Positions 1 through 10,194 of a stretch of DNA of 22,789 bases are shown piece after piece. Within the stretch, counting starts at the first letter, position 1. Every line of letters begins with the position of its first letter. Both the position numbers and the translations under genes were made by a program. The notes under the pieces are model-generated. The model was given only the letters and a program-made list of their open reading frames with translations, did not search any database and had not been told where the DNA came from. This DNA comes from Plantago elongata (lineage: Eukaryota; Streptophyta; Magnoliopsida; Lamiales; Plantaginaceae): assembly GCA_036897095.1 (NCBI GenBank), contig JAYMSP010002721.1, positions 1 to 22,789 on the forward strand. The letters are read 5' to 3'.

Positions 1-944
1 GTCTAAGCATTGGTTTTGAGTAATAAACAAATTATCTGATGATGAACCCCATGTTTGGCATTGAACTAATACACACTATTCATCTGTCAAAATGTTACGG
101 GGTATCTGTTTCGTATCTTTCACAGTAAAAATTCGAACTTTATTTTTTTCAATGCAATGGATTAATGGAGGGAGTAATAAGTAGCTCGATCCTTTGAGCG
201 TGAAATTGTTTTATACGAATTTGTGTATTTATAACTTATGCAGCAGATTGTAAAATGCTAGGAACATTACAACACGTATAAGAGCATGAAAGTAAAAATA
301 ATAAATAACTGTTTTCGTAGTGATCACTGCATCAGCCACGATACACTCCAACCATCCGACTTTATATATAGAATGTTTATTTAAGAAGGGGTCAATCATC
401 AACATTAACTAAGCGAGCTCCATATATGTACCATGACTTAAAGTTTATATCTTTTAAATCTTTTAATCTTTAATTAATAAAATGTAACTTAAGATTTGAT
501 TTATCTCGACTCGACTCTTCTAACGTAGACTTGTTAAAGTTTTTTAATGTTTAAATAAAACAATAAATGTTATGTACAAACAAGTAAGATTTAACGTGGA
601 TCGGCAATGTCTTCGTCCACGTAGATCAATCAACAACATTTATTAATATTTAAATTACAACCACACGACGTAATAGGAACAATCTCACATAAAAGTAGTA
701 CCAACCTATTCTCCAAAGTATGATCCGTAATTTCCTATGATGATGAATGAAAGTTCTGATCTGATCTATGACAAGCTCCTTTTTTTCTTTTTCTTTTAAT
801 GGTATCTCATTTGTCTATCTTAGTGGATTCTAAGTCCGAGAAAGGTTGAAGTGGATTAGTTGGAGGATTACGCCACATTAAAATACGACTACAATCTGTT
901 GTGTTATTTGTCGTTTGGTTTGGGGAGTTTTCTGGTGGTATTTC
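1..944. other. AT-rich intergenic DNA
   Basis: I see no gene here. The sequence is AT-rich, with many stops in all frames and no protein-like reading frame. A short imperfect palindrome around 592-622 (stem ACGTGGA / TCCACGT, loop about 15 nt) is too weak to assign a role. Confidence 0.5.
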
Positions 945-1790
945 AAAAACACTCTTCAAAATACCTTGTTTGATTACACAAATATAAAATACCATAATCC
1001 GCAAAAAAAACCAAACTTACAAAACACTAGATGGGTTATTGAAAAATGGTATTTGGTCCAAAAAAGATATCATTTGATAACCCAATATGATTTTCAAAAT
1101 TATACCGAGTTTATAACCTTGTTTCTATTTTTTAAATTTGATGTAATATCATAATAGTTTTTCAATGAAAAAATATATTTTCTAAAACTATTGTTTCTGG
1201 GTAAAATTTGCAAAAACAATTTTAATACTTCGAAAAAATATAAAAATCTATAGAATACTATACATTAAGTAAATTCTAAATTAAAAAATAAACTCCAAAG
1301 GGTTTAAAATTTGAAATTTTTTTAAAAAAAATTTCTAAAAAATTAATAACAAATTAAAAAGTTCGACAAAACGAAACGGTCATTAAAAAATTCACATATA
1401 CTTGCTTGATTAATGTTACTGCACAAATGTCACAGTCTCATTAATATTTCGTACGAAACTATGCATGTAGAAGGATGTTTTTTAAAGGGCAAAATGTTCT
1501 CAACTTTACAAAGGTTTAAATGACTTTTTTTCTTATGTTAAAAAAATGTTTGATTAGATTGGCACAAATTAACTTTAAAAAAAAGTCAAAGGCAATTATT
1601 GTACAAACAATTCGAGATATCCAAATAATGTGATCTTAAATACCATATCCACCAAATACTACCAAACACGGTATCTATTTCCAAATACCACTTCAATTAC
1701 CATGTTTTAAAATCGGACCCAAATACCATGAACTTACGAATAGCAAAACACTATTTCAAACTAAACGGTATATTATGGTATTTAGCTTGA
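945..1790. mobile_element. Candidate degraded inverted-repeat DNA transposon
   Basis: The two ends are related as imperfect inverted repeats. The left side (about 985-1062) holds AAATACCATAAT followed some 60 nt later by ATGGTATTTGGTCC. The reverse complement of about 1708-1785 shows AAATACCATAAT and then ATGGTATTTGGGTCC at similar spacing. The left part also has a TTGTTTGATTACAC stretch typical of PIF/Harbinger or hAT element ends. There is no transposase frame, so this would be a non-autonomous relic. Exact ends and target-site duplications could not be fixed by eye. Confidence 0.4.
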
Positions 1791-1799
1791 TTTATTTAT

Positions 1800-3177
1800 C
1801 TTGCTAAATATTTACACACTCATTTTCTTTTAAGCATGCACATTTATCATTACAAGTCTTTCGCTATTTGAAATTAAGTATCAGATATATTCACACATAT
1901 ATGAGAAATCATGTTTATCAACAAAAGTTTTAAAAGACCATTCACCCCCTTAGTCACTTTGTCATTATCTCGACCAACAATATCTTGCATATCTTCAAGC
2001 TTTCAAACACTTATATTTTGTATATTCAAGCATTGTAAAATATGTAAGAACTGAATCTCTACATTTCAACTGAAGCATCAAGTACGTACTTTCAGGTGAT
2101 CTAAATTGACAGACGTATCCAGGTAATAAGCCATGCTAGGATTCCATTATCTAGCAAACATTATTAATAATTCGATACTTGTTCTAAATAAACCTTGGCA
2201 TATCAATGTGATATACTTCGGTATAATTTTTAATTCAGTTATATCTGCAGTTGCATAGCTTATGACAAATTTCATTTGCATTTACATAACGTAACTTGTA
2301 TCTAATTGGTATAGCGATAGTAGGATGATGAACTGCGACTAGTGTACCACTAAGTTATATAAGCGCATTACATGAAAGTATATGCTTGCTTTTCTTGGTT
2401 ATAGAGTTGTACAACCTAAGGTTTTACTATTATTTTTAATTTATTATTGTACATATTTGTGGGAGTCTTTTGAAGTATCACAATGTTTTAATGTATATGT
2501 TTATAATTTGCACTTTTGAACCTAAACCTTAAAGCTAGTCTAGTTAATTTTTTGAGAGAACGATTATGTGATTTAAACTTTGTGGTACTACGACAATCGC
2601 TTTATTACTTGTACTATTTTATAAATATTAATGTTAAGCGTATAAGTGATATTATATGAGATGAGACACTTTTCTAGTAATAAAACAAAAAAGAAAGAAT
2701 GGGGCAATGGTTATCATTAAAATATGTATGAATGTGTGTGCACCCGAGGATATGGAGTAAGGCTCATGAAAGCCAATTTTATGAATAAACTAAATGAGCT
2801 GGATAAATATTACAATCCTAATTAAAAAAAATAAAATTTTATTAAAAATATCGGTAATAAATATACACATAATAAATTGTATTGTACACTCATAAATATA
2901 ATTGATATATTATTTAAACAATAACGGATATTCTTAGAATATCAATTCGTATCTCATTTTAAATACACATATTCTTCCCTACTTTCTCTGGGATGAACAA
3001 GCTTTTCTATAAAAATAATGTGACACCATCAATAAAACGCAATGGCCAAACAAATCAGTTCAAACTTGAAATAAACGTGTAAAAGATAGCAGCTTGGTAG
3101 CTTGATCTCTCCTAAAGTAACATCAATATCACCCTAGCTTATTAAATTCCAAACTAAATGAATTAAAAGGAAAAACC
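1800..3177. other. AT-rich intergenic DNA
   Basis: No gene is visible. This is AT-rich intergenic DNA with T/A runs (for example 2820-2960). The part next to 3178 should include the 3' untranslated region of the minus-strand VQ gene, but I could not pick a single convincing polyadenylation signal. Confidence 0.45.
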
Positions 3178-3723
3178 CTAATGATATAAAGTATTTTGAA
3201 ATTCGAATCCCATCAAATGATCATCAGCGAAGTTATTATTCTGGTAATCAGAATTGATATTCAAATAATTCATCGGAGAAGAAAAACCGGGAGTCGCCAA
3301 ACCGGAGTTATTATACTGAAACGGGGATGCAAAATCACTATCTGGAAATGGCGCAAGATCAACCATGTTGTTGTACTGATCATAGATAGGCGAAAGCGCT
3401 GACTCCACGAATTGGTACTGATCATCTATGACTGGGAATGTAGTATCGTTCTCCTCGTAGTCGAGTACCTTAAGCTCGTTCTCTTCCTCCCTCTTCTCCT
3501 CCTCCTTCACTGGTTTCTCATCTTGTATCATGCCAGTGTGTTCCTGCACCACGGTCATGAAATTGCGCTCGTTCGTGTATATGACCTCGGGAGGGAGGGA
3601 GTATATTATACGAGGTGGCTTCTGGACTGAACGCGAGTCTTTGCTGATTGATGATCTCAATTCGGAAGGATTGTAGCTGACACTTTTCGGCATTTGAAGA
3701 TCTTGGGACTGTAATGGGGTCAT
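3178..3723 (-). CDS. VQ-motif protein (WRKY/MAPK-associated regulator)
   Basis: A single-exon gene for 181 residues. The plant VQ motif FxxxVQxxTG is complete at residues 55-64 (FMTVVQEHTG). It is preceded by the usual proline-rich lead-in (KPPRIIYSLPPEVIYTNERN, 35-54), as in MKS1-like members. An acidic/basic patch (EEEKREEENE, 74-83) follows, then a long Asn/Ser/Tyr-rich, probably disordered tail. Family knowledge: VQ proteins are small intronless nuclear proteins that bind WRKY factors through the VQ motif, and several are MPK3/MPK6/MPK4 substrates. The tail has proline-directed sites at S111, S133, T144 and S149, which fits that role. The ATG at 3721-3723 is the first in frame and gives a typical family length. 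I cannot place it in a numbered VQ subgroup with certainty. Confidence 0.9.
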   Translation of the reverse strand: MTPLQSQDLQMPKSVSYNPSELRSSISKDSRSVQKPPRIIYSLPPEVIYTNERNFMTVVQEHTGMIQDEKPVKEEEKREEENELKVLDYEENDTTFPVIDDQYQFVESALSPIYDQYNNMVDLAPFPDSDFASPFQYNNSGLATPGFSSPMNYLNINSDYQNNNFADDHLMGFEFQNTLYH

Positions 3724-4049
3724 ACTGCTAGCTAGTAGTATAGTATAAATTGTGTGTGCTAGATAATGTATGTATACTAATGGTAATTAGCATGGACTAA
3801 TTATAAGTAGGAACTGATTTAAATATGTGTTGTTGGAAGATGATGAGGAATTAGTGGGATTTGTTACCGTATTATTCTGAAAGATCTGTTAAGTTATTCA
3901 TTTTATCTCCTCTTGTTATTATGATTACGGGTTTAGCTCCTAAACTAAACACCACAACAATTATAATTAGTAGCTAACTGCTATTGCGGATCAATAGCTT
4001 GACTATAGGTGTGTTAGAGTTACCACTAGTTATTTATCCAGTTCACTTA

Positions 4050-4289
4050 TACTCTTCTCCGTCTCGACTTCATCTTTTCATATTAACTTTTTCGATTCAA
4101 ACATTATTAATTTTATGTTGAATATATCTTCAACTACAAAGATAAATAATTTAATAAACATTATATAAAAGAAATTTATGATATAAGGTTTGACAATATA
4201 TTTTTGTAGTTTAATGGTAATATTTGAAGTTTAAATAACAAGGGTTGACAACAAAAACACTTGAAGATGAAGTCGGGACGGAAAGAGTA
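4050..4289. mobile_element. Stowaway-type (Tc1/mariner) MITE
   Basis: A 240-bp element bounded by TA dinucleotides, the Stowaway target-site duplication. The left end after TA reads CTCTTCTCCGTCTCGACTTC. The right end before TA is GAAGTCGGGACGGAAAGAG, whose reverse complement, CTCTTTCCGTCCCGACTTC, matches the left end with few changes. This is the CTCC(C)TCCGTCC-type terminus of plant Stowaway MITEs. The interior is AT-rich and non-coding. It sits about 330 bp upstream of the VQ gene start. Confidence 0.88.
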
Positions 4290-4304
4290 TAAAGGACCTT
4301 TTAA

Positions 4305-4480
4305 CAGTTTACCAATAAAATTAACCATATTAATATATTATTAATCAAAATGTTTATATGCATAATGAAATAATTCCGATGTTGATAACATATGTGTTTT
4401 GAATAATAACATTGATAATTTTCCTTTACAATATAAGTCCGTCTCTTTACCTAGAGATGGTCTCTAAAAAGACTTGCTCT
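4305..4480 (+). repeat. Dispersed repeat, copy 1 (GTCTCT-hairpin end)
   Basis: This resembles 10195-10375 in the same orientation. Shared landmarks in order are AATCAAAA, GAAATAATTC, TTGATAATTTTC (TCAATAATTTTC in the other copy), ACAAT and then GTCCGTCTCT. The end carries a small GTCTCT/AGAGA hairpin (about 4441-4457) followed by GGTCTCT. The class is unknown. Confidence 0.55.
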
Positions 4481-4685
4481 ATCAATTTTTCTTTTTGGGT
4501 AATGACAAATGTTCGGTCCTTAGATTAAGTCAAAGTTGAACAACGCTACAACTTGGATCGGGGGCGAACTCCAAAAGATTTTACCATTCGTACCCGAGCT
4601 AGATATCTTTGCGAGATTATCCGCAACTTAATTAGTCTCCCGACGACGGAAAAGCAACTTAATGGACCAAGGTGTTGATGAAAAG

Positions 4686-5100
4686 TGTAACGATCCGGCC
4701 ACTAATGGGCTGAAACCCGGCTCGTTGGGCCGGCAAGGTTACACATGAATGTCCCGCCACTATGTATGAAATTGTCCGCTTTGGACCGATGCCCGTACGG
4801 ATTTATTTTTGAGTTTCTCCAAAAGACCTCATACAATTGGAGAGCGGTGGTCTACATATATACCCTTCATACCTTCCACTCACAAGCGATGTGGTATGTT
4901 GGGTATTACAATCTATCCTTAAATTCTCGACGTTCTCATCGAGCTTTTATGGGTTCACTGTCCCGGGACTAACCATCATCCTTGTAGGATTCTAGAGGTG
5001 GCCCATATGGCTCAAGAGGTGGTTCCCACCGCCCATACAGTGTAACACTTTGCCCCGCATGGCACTTAGTTCCGATAGACGGCCAGTCGCGCCACCTAAG
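4686..5100. mobile_element. GC-richer retroelement-like repeat (TRIM/LTR-like)
   Basis: Base composition jumps above the flanking DNA. The block starts TGTAACGATCC and contains ATTGTCCGCTTTGGACCGA, GCGATGTGG..TATTACAATC and TTAAATTCTCGACGTTCTC. This order resembles a common dicot LTR/TRIM-type repeat that I recall only in outline. It also has a GC hairpin (CCGGC...GCCGG, about 4719-4735). No meaningful protein is encoded; the 75-codon frame at 4745-4972 looks random. It probably forms a nested cluster with the gypsy LTR downstream. Confidence 0.5.
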
Positions 5101-5149
5101 TGAAAGGTATTAGGAGGAAGTAGGTGATTCGAAGATTTAAAAGTTTATG

Positions 5150-5506
5150 AAAGTGGTGCAGTGGAAGCATAGTGGATTTAAGTTTTGAGGACAAAACTAC
5201 TTTTAATGTGTGGAGGATGTAAAATCCCGTATTTATTTTTGGATCGTCAATTTGAATTTTAAATTGGAGACGATAAATTAATTGGGCTCGGAAGGATTTT
5301 TGGTTGTCGAACGGGAGTGCAAGACCCCATTAGTGGATAGCTCATTAGTCCATTAGCCGTGTAATCAATGTATGAATTTTAGATGTTCTGTTTTTTACCA
5401 CTCTGAGGTTTTATTACGTATTTGAGGATAAAAGAAAGGGTTCGTTTTGGCATAAAAATGATAGACGATCGATCGCGTCAAAGTGATTTGATTTTGGGAC
5501 GTGACA
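5150..5506 (+). mobile_element. Ty3/gypsy-like retrotransposon 3' end with LTR
   Basis: The segment TTTTGAGGACAAAACT, then a purine-rich GGAGGA just before TGTAAAATCCCG, is the usual layout of a Ty3/gypsy pol C-terminus, polypurine tract and 3' LTR start. I place the LTR at 5218 (TGT) to 5506 (...GGGACGTGACA), 289 bp with TG..CA ends. The internal region is otherwise missing or overwritten, so this is a truncated copy on the plus strand. I could not identify a target-site duplication. Confidence 0.65.
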
Positions 5507-6420
5507 AAAAATCCTTCAACCCAAGGTTAGATCTACTATCAGTTTAATTGAACAAACATTTTGTCCCGTACATAAAGAAAATCTAATTGCCAGAGGACTG
5601 TATTAGCTAGCTAGCCTGCTGGGACATTTTGTCTCTTGTAATATTAGAAAAATCTATACAAAAATTCGTCCAAATTCAAATTTTGAGAGTTTAAGAGTTC
5701 TGTAATATTATATATTAATTATATAATGTTATATATAAATTATATATTTTTATATATTTATAAATTATTTATTATTATATATTAATTACGGTTAAATCGT
5801 CAAATTCTCATAACTTTCCGGATTTTGTGGAAAGTTTATCAAATATATCTATGCACTAGCAAAAAGTTGTCATTTGGCTCCCTCCTCACAATTATAATCA
5901 CTTTAAAGTTGCTGTCTCTTTTTTCTTCTTGTTTCCCTGTACAATTAATTAATAGATTCCCTATTTTTCCTTAAAATTCGAATCCAAAAACAACATGTCG
6001 TTTTGCTGCCATCTATGATACACATGATACACATCACACAATTTTCACAGCCACCAGCCACAATTTATTTTGATGTATGAAAAATCCTTAAAATATCAAC
6101 CATCACCTTTCTTTTTTTCTTTTTTAAAGGTTAAAGACGAATAATATATAATTTAAATTTAAATTAAGAACATGAAAAGTGTTGTAGTTGTTTTTGTTAT
6201 TATATTATTATATTAACTAGATGGAAAGTGTAATGAGTCAAGCCCAGTCGATAATCGATCATACTTAATATTTTAGCTCGGTACGGTTAAGTATAATTTG
6301 GGACACAAACGTTGCCCTAGCTCAAGTTTTAGAGGATATAAAAGGATTAAAAAAATTCATGTTTTAGAAGATGTAAAAGAAAATATTAATATCTCGATTA
6401 GATTTTTAATTAGTTTATTT
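5507..6420. other. AT-rich region upstream of the ATL gene
   Basis: No gene is seen. At 5701-5790 lies an almost pure A/T tract of TATATTAATTATATAA-like units. At 6230-6330 there is a segment with AGCTCGGTACGGTTAAG that may be another dispersed-repeat remnant. CT/T-rich stretches lie at 6105-6127. Confidence 0.5.
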
Positions 6421-6421
6421 T

Positions 6422-6435
6422 TATATATATAAAAG
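6422..6435 (+). promoter_or_regulatory. Probable TATA box of the ATL gene
   Basis: TATATATATAAAAGG is a strong plant TATA match on the coding strand. It lies about 220 bp before the ATG at 6651, implying a 5' untranslated leader of roughly 190 nt. A weaker alternative is GATATAAAA near 6486. Confidence 0.4.
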
Positions 6436-6650
6436 GTGAATGGATATAATCACGCCAACAAGGAGGAAAAAAAGAAGTAGTTGTCGATATAAAATTAGAA
6501 ACGTAAGAATATCATCCTCAACTTTGAGCTTCTCCTTCACTTTAGTTTCCTTAACTTGTAAGCCTCAAATTGTACCAAATGAAAATTGATTCATAACCAA
6601 ACCAGAGAATCTATCTTACCCACAAAATCTCTCAAACTAAACACACTACT

Positions 6651-7607
6651 ATGGGTACTGTTGGTAATCAAAGTCCATGGACAACATATGACAACTACAA
6701 AGATTGTTCACTAGGCATTTGTAGCATCTACTGTCCACAATTTTGCTACTTAATCTTCCCACCACCTCCGCAAAAAGATGATTCTACCCCTTTCTCCCCT
6801 CTCATCATAGCGATAATCGGCGTTTTAGCCAGCGTGTTCCTCCTCGTGAGCTACTACACAATTGTCACGCGCTACTGCAAGAGACCGGTCCAAACGGACG
6901 AACGTGTAGAAAATCACCAAGAATTTGAAGACCGGAGTCAGTGGAACGCTGTCCCTGCTGGATTGGACGAGGCGTCGATAAGGAACATTACCGTTTGTAA
7001 GTACAAAAAGGGCGACGGTTTGATCGAAAGGAACGAATGTGCTGTTTGTTTGAGTGAATTTCAAGAGAACGAGTCGTTGAGGCTTTTGCCTAAGTGTGAT
7101 CATGCTTTCCACTTGCCTTGTATTGATATTTGGTTGAGAACTCACTCGAATTGCCCTTTATGTCGTGCAAGTGTAGTTTCTTTGGGACATCCGTCGCCAA
7201 ATGTTTTGCGTTCTCAGGTTTTGCCAACGGTTAATGTGAGTAGTTATGAAATGCAGAGGCCTAATGATTTGATTTTAGTTGTTGAAGAAGATGATGAAAG
7301 AAATTGCAGCATGTTTTCAGGCCACGAAACGGATTCAGACGATGAAACGAGGTCTAGTACCAGATATGAAGTGGCAGAGGAGGACTCGGGAACAAGGGGG
7401 ATGCACTTTAGAAGATCGATTTCGTTAGGGACGTCTTCGTGTAATCGCCAGGTTCCGATATCGGACAATGAATGTTGTAAAGAGTTTGGCTCTTCTTCTT
7501 CAAAGGGATTGTTAGGAAGCTCTGTTCATATTAAGAGGTCTGTTTCTACAGGTAGATTAGTGTTCACTGTCCATGATACAGTCAAAAATTCGGTACTTCC
7601 GAGTTGA
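6651..7607 (+). CDS. RING-H2 E3 ubiquitin ligase, ATL family (ATL51/52-like)
   Basis: An intronless gene for 318 residues. The N-terminus has a Cys/aromatic segment (CSLGICSIYCPQFCYLIFPPPP, about 19-40) that I recognise from ATL51/52-type proteins. A single hydrophobic helix follows (about 48-72), then the GLD box (G104-L105-D106). The RING-H2 finger is complete: C130, C133, C149, H151, H154, C157, C168, C171, with the ATL-typical proline before the third cysteine (P147) and W161. Family knowledge: ATLs are membrane-anchored E3 ligases that recruit E2 through the RING and often respond to defence elicitors. The 140-residue tail is Ser/Asp/Glu-rich and likely disordered. The start is the first ATG in frame; a TATA box and an AATAAA signal lie at plausible distances. 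Substrates cannot be inferred from sequence. Confidence 0.95.
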   Translation: MGTVGNQSPWTTYDNYKDCSLGICSIYCPQFCYLIFPPPPQKDDSTPFSPLIIAIIGVLASVFLLVSYYTIVTRYCKRPVQTDERVENHQEFEDRSQWNAVPAGLDEASIRNITVCKYKKGDGLIERNECAVCLSEFQENESLRLLPKCDHAFHLPCIDIWLRTHSNCPLCRASVVSLGHPSPNVLRSQVLPTVNVSSYEMQRPNDLILVVEEDDERNCSMFSGHETDSDDETRSSTRYEVAEEDSGTRGMHFRRSISLGTSSCNRQVPISDNECCKEFGSSSSKGLLGSSVHIKRSVSTGRLVFTVHDTVKNSVLPS

Positions 7608-7684
7608 ATCAAGTGCATATAGATGAGAAGATTTGTTATATTGTAAAGTGGTTGAAAGTTGTAAGCTGAAAGTAAACAAAATTG

Positions 7685-7690
7685 AATAAA
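7685..7690 (+). terminator. Polyadenylation signal of the ATL gene
   Basis: AATAAA lies about 78 nt after the stop codon, followed by T-rich sequence. This is a normal position for a plant near-upstream element. Confidence 0.5.
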
Positions 7691-7990
7691 TTTATCTTTC
7701 TTGCAGCATTCTAAGTAATCAATTTTGTATTATTTGCACAAAAAATTGGTCAACTACATATGTTAATATGCCACTTCTCTACCTAATTAATAATTGTAGA
7801 TACTGAATTTTAATAAAACTAAAGTGATAGTTGGTGAAGGTGTAGTTCTAATATTGTGCCTTGCTATTATGTAGTGTTTTCTAATTGAGTGGCTTGACGA
7901 TCAGATTCGACCTAACCTAATGGTACCATCCCAATTTTATCAGGTCTAGTATTAAGAGCGGCCGTTATATTATCAGTCCGGTTGATTTGG

Positions 7991-8070
7991 AATGTTTTAT
8001 TATGGTATTTAAAAAACGCCTATAAAATTAAATGTTTTATTATGGTATTTAAAAAACGCCTATAAAATTA
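7991..8070. repeat. Perfect 40-bp tandem duplication
   Basis: Bases 7991-8030 and 8031-8070 are identical. The unit begins AATGTTTTATTATGG and ends CGCCTATAAAATTA. Identity over all 40 bp points to a recent duplication by slippage or double-strand-break repair. It lies in the non-coding region downstream of the ATL gene. Confidence 0.95.
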
Positions 8071-8177
8071 TCATGTTTGCTCATATAAATTTGAAATATC
8101 AAAATCTTTAAAAATTCAAACTCTCTAAATATTAGAATTTCAAACCTGTAAACTTTATTTTTCAAAATATTATTTAG

Positions 8178-8216
8178 AAATACCTAATAAAAATATATTA
8201 TTCATATTAGGTATTT
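8178..8216. repeat. Hairpin (12-bp perfect stem)
   Basis: AAATACCTAATA (8178-8189) pairs exactly with TATTAGGTATTT (8205-8216) across a 15-nt AT-rich loop. It is not followed by features of a terminator and lies about 600 bp beyond the ATL stop. It may be the end of a decayed MITE. Confidence 0.6.
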
Positions 8217-8223
8217 GAATTAT

Positions 8224-8681
8224 TTTATACGATTTCAACTGTACCCTCGAACATTATCATAAACTCCTCTAGTCCTCTTTATTCGTTCGCGTCACTCATG
8301 TCTTCTTTATTCAACGTTAATCTGCTGTCTTCAACAATTCTCTACCGTCTGATTGCATCCATGACCAAGCTACAAGATAATTCATCCTTCTGCTTCATTT
8401 TTATGTGATATTCCAATTCCAATTATGATTCTGCTTCTAGTCGATGTTTCTTTTCTTTCAGAAGCCAGAACTATCAATTTTGACCCATGCCTGTTAGCTT
8501 TTTAGGTTTAACTCTGAGCAATCTATATCGTTCCAGGTGCTCCATCTTTGGTTGTCTGTCACCAAAGACCAAGTAATTGCTACACATTTATCTTCTGCTG
8601 TACAAGTGAACTTCCTGAGAACGTGAATTGTTATTGGGAATTTGGATGCTAGACCTGTTTATTCAAAAAAAAAAAAAAAAA
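8224..8681 (+). other. Non-coding stretch ending in a 17-A run
   Basis: No gene is recognised. The stretch is less AT-rich than its flanks, with CT-rich parts, and ends in a run of 17 A (8665-8681). A retroposed transcript on the plus strand is possible. I found no matching target-site duplication and no homologous protein; the longest ATG frame I read (from 8299) is only about 36 codons. Confidence 0.3.
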
Positions 8682-8820
8682 CTTAGAAGTAATCAGGAGA
8701 ATTAAAACTTTCCAGATGTTGTAGCCTGGGCTCACAATTGTTTTACTGACAAAGAAGAAGTGGAATGCATCACACCATAAAAATGGGATTATGCATGAAT
8801 GCATCAGTCCTTGTTATTTC

Positions 8821-8940
8821 TTTTTTTTTTGGTAAAAAAGCAATATATTGAAGTTTCACCCACGGGATGTTGGAGCCATGAGGATTGCACCAAAGGAGCA
8901 ACCAGAATGGGCAACAAGTAAGAAAAAGGAGATACCTGAA
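8821..8940 (-). mobile_element. LINE-like 3' tail, minus strand
   Basis: A T10 run (8821-8830) is followed by GGTAAAAAAGCAATATATTG. Read on the minus strand this ends ...CAATATATTGCTTTTTTACC and poly(A), like the 3' ends of plant LINE (RTE/L1-type) copies. The rest of the fragment, with GGAGCCATGAGGATTGC, also resembles such tails. It is 5'-truncated, as is usual. Confidence 0.5.
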
Positions 8941-9697
8941 GGAAATATGGACCTCAGTGATACGCTCAAAATTAATACTTGTTTTTCAACACAAGTAGTA
9001 AGGCGATTGTTGTAGTACAATAAGAGCCAAACCACGTGGTTGTTCTCTCGAGGAATCGACTTATCTAGTTCTAAGGTGTAGGTTCCAAGTGAAAGTTATA
9101 AGCATATAGTTTTGAATAATGGTGACGCTTCAAAACTCTCACAAAACAATAAGACTTAAAAACGATTATAAAACCCCCTAGATCATACAATCTTACGATC
9201 AATAGAAATAAGCATGTACTTTCATAAAGTATGCTTACACGACTTAACTAATGGTACACTAATCGCAATTCATCACCTTAATATTGCTATACCAATCAGA
9301 TACAAGTTACGTTACGAACATGCAAATAGGCTTGTCATTAGTTATGCACGTGCGAATATAACCGAATTAACGATTACAACCAAGAAAATCGTACTGATAC
9401 AACAAGGTTCTGTAAGAACAAATATTGGATTACTAATACCGTTTGTTAGATAGCTAGTGGAACACTTCTAACACGGCTCAATACCCGGATACTTTTGCTA
9501 CAAGAGATCACCTGAAGGTACTTGTGATGCTTCAACTGAAATTTGAGATTGAACTCTCTAGAAGTATTTACAATGCTTGGAATACAAATTGAAAGCGTTT
9601 GGGTACTTGAATATATGTAAGACTTGATACAAAAACATAACAAATCAATGATTATTGTTTGAAAATCGACAAAAACAGATCTCATTCAAAAAAAATT
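8941..9697. other. Repeat-like intergenic DNA, unclassified
   Basis: No gene is seen. The stretch ACACAAGTAGTAAGGCGATT (about 8991-9010), followed by GTTCTCTCGAGGAAT, looks like a dispersed retroelement segment common in plant intergenic DNA, but I cannot name the family. The 79-codon frames on either strand (9214-9453 plus, 9446-9685 minus) show no conserved motif. Confidence 0.35.
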
Positions 9698-9703
9698 ACT
9701 TAC

Positions 9704-9870
9704 ATGTCGATCTATGAAGCTGAGAGAAGAAAAAGGTGATAATCAATAATTTTCATCTTGATTGGTGAAGAAATCCGAATAATCAATGATGAAAGAGGAG
9801 AAATCGAGTTGAGTGAGAGAGAGAGGGGAAACGAACTGAGAGAGAGAGTTAAAAAACACAGTCTGAAGAA
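9704..9870 (-). other. Possible 5'UTR first exon on the minus strand
   Basis: Read on the minus strand, this is a CT-rich leader (the plus strand shows GA tracts at 9811-9827 and 9837-9849), then an ATG opening a 14-codon frame (MKIIDYHLFLLSAS). A textbook donor, CAT|GTAAGT, follows (intron from 9703 downwards). CT-rich leaders and an early GTAAGT donor are typical of plant 5'UTR exons. No downstream coding exon was found, so this may be a non-coding transcript, a relic or chance. Confidence 0.3.
9811..9849. repeat. GA microsatellite tracts
   Basis: Two interrupted (GA)n tracts, 9811-9827 and 9837-9849. They could be a simple repeat or the CT-rich leader of a minus-strand transcript. Confidence 0.7.
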
Positions 9871-10194
9871 TGATGACATATTTGACCTAATTTCGTTAAT
9901 TATATGACCCGATTGTGCGTGAATCAGGGTCTTCGATCCGCGAAATTCTTTAGAAATCAAGTTGAGTATAATTATATATATTTGTATATGTGTTTGTGTA
10001 GGACTCTTAAAGACTTCAATATGTGGACTCTCATGAGACAGACTCATTATCGTCAAATGTATACAAGTTCGTGGTCGAGTGCAAACTGTAATTTTCATAG
10101 TTCCTACATTAAATGAATGGGCACCAATAGAGCGTTTGGAACTTCACAGAGTCTCACGAAAGATGATCTATATATTTAGATATATATATATATA

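Noticed and set aside
592..622. ACGTGGA/TCCACGT palindrome as a regulatory or miRNA hairpin
   Set aside because: A 7-bp stem alone is common by chance, and there is no extended pairing.
3999..4004. W-box TTGACT upstream of the VQ gene
   Set aside because: A single 6-bp match about 276 bp from the start is expected by chance in this much DNA.
4745..4972. 75-codon frame in the GC-richer repeat
   Set aside because: It lies inside a retroelement-like repeat, has no recognisable motif, and the DNA fits an LTR/TRIM better than a gene.
8299..8409. Short plus-strand frame starting MSSLFNVNLL
   Set aside because: It is about 36 codons long with no homology I recognise and sits in a non-coding, CT-rich stretch.
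9712..10098. 128-codon open frame on the minus strand
   Set aside because: The composition is Ser/Leu/Ile-rich from CT tracts, no domain or conserved motif is visible, and the frame spans what looks like a 5'UTR-type leader.
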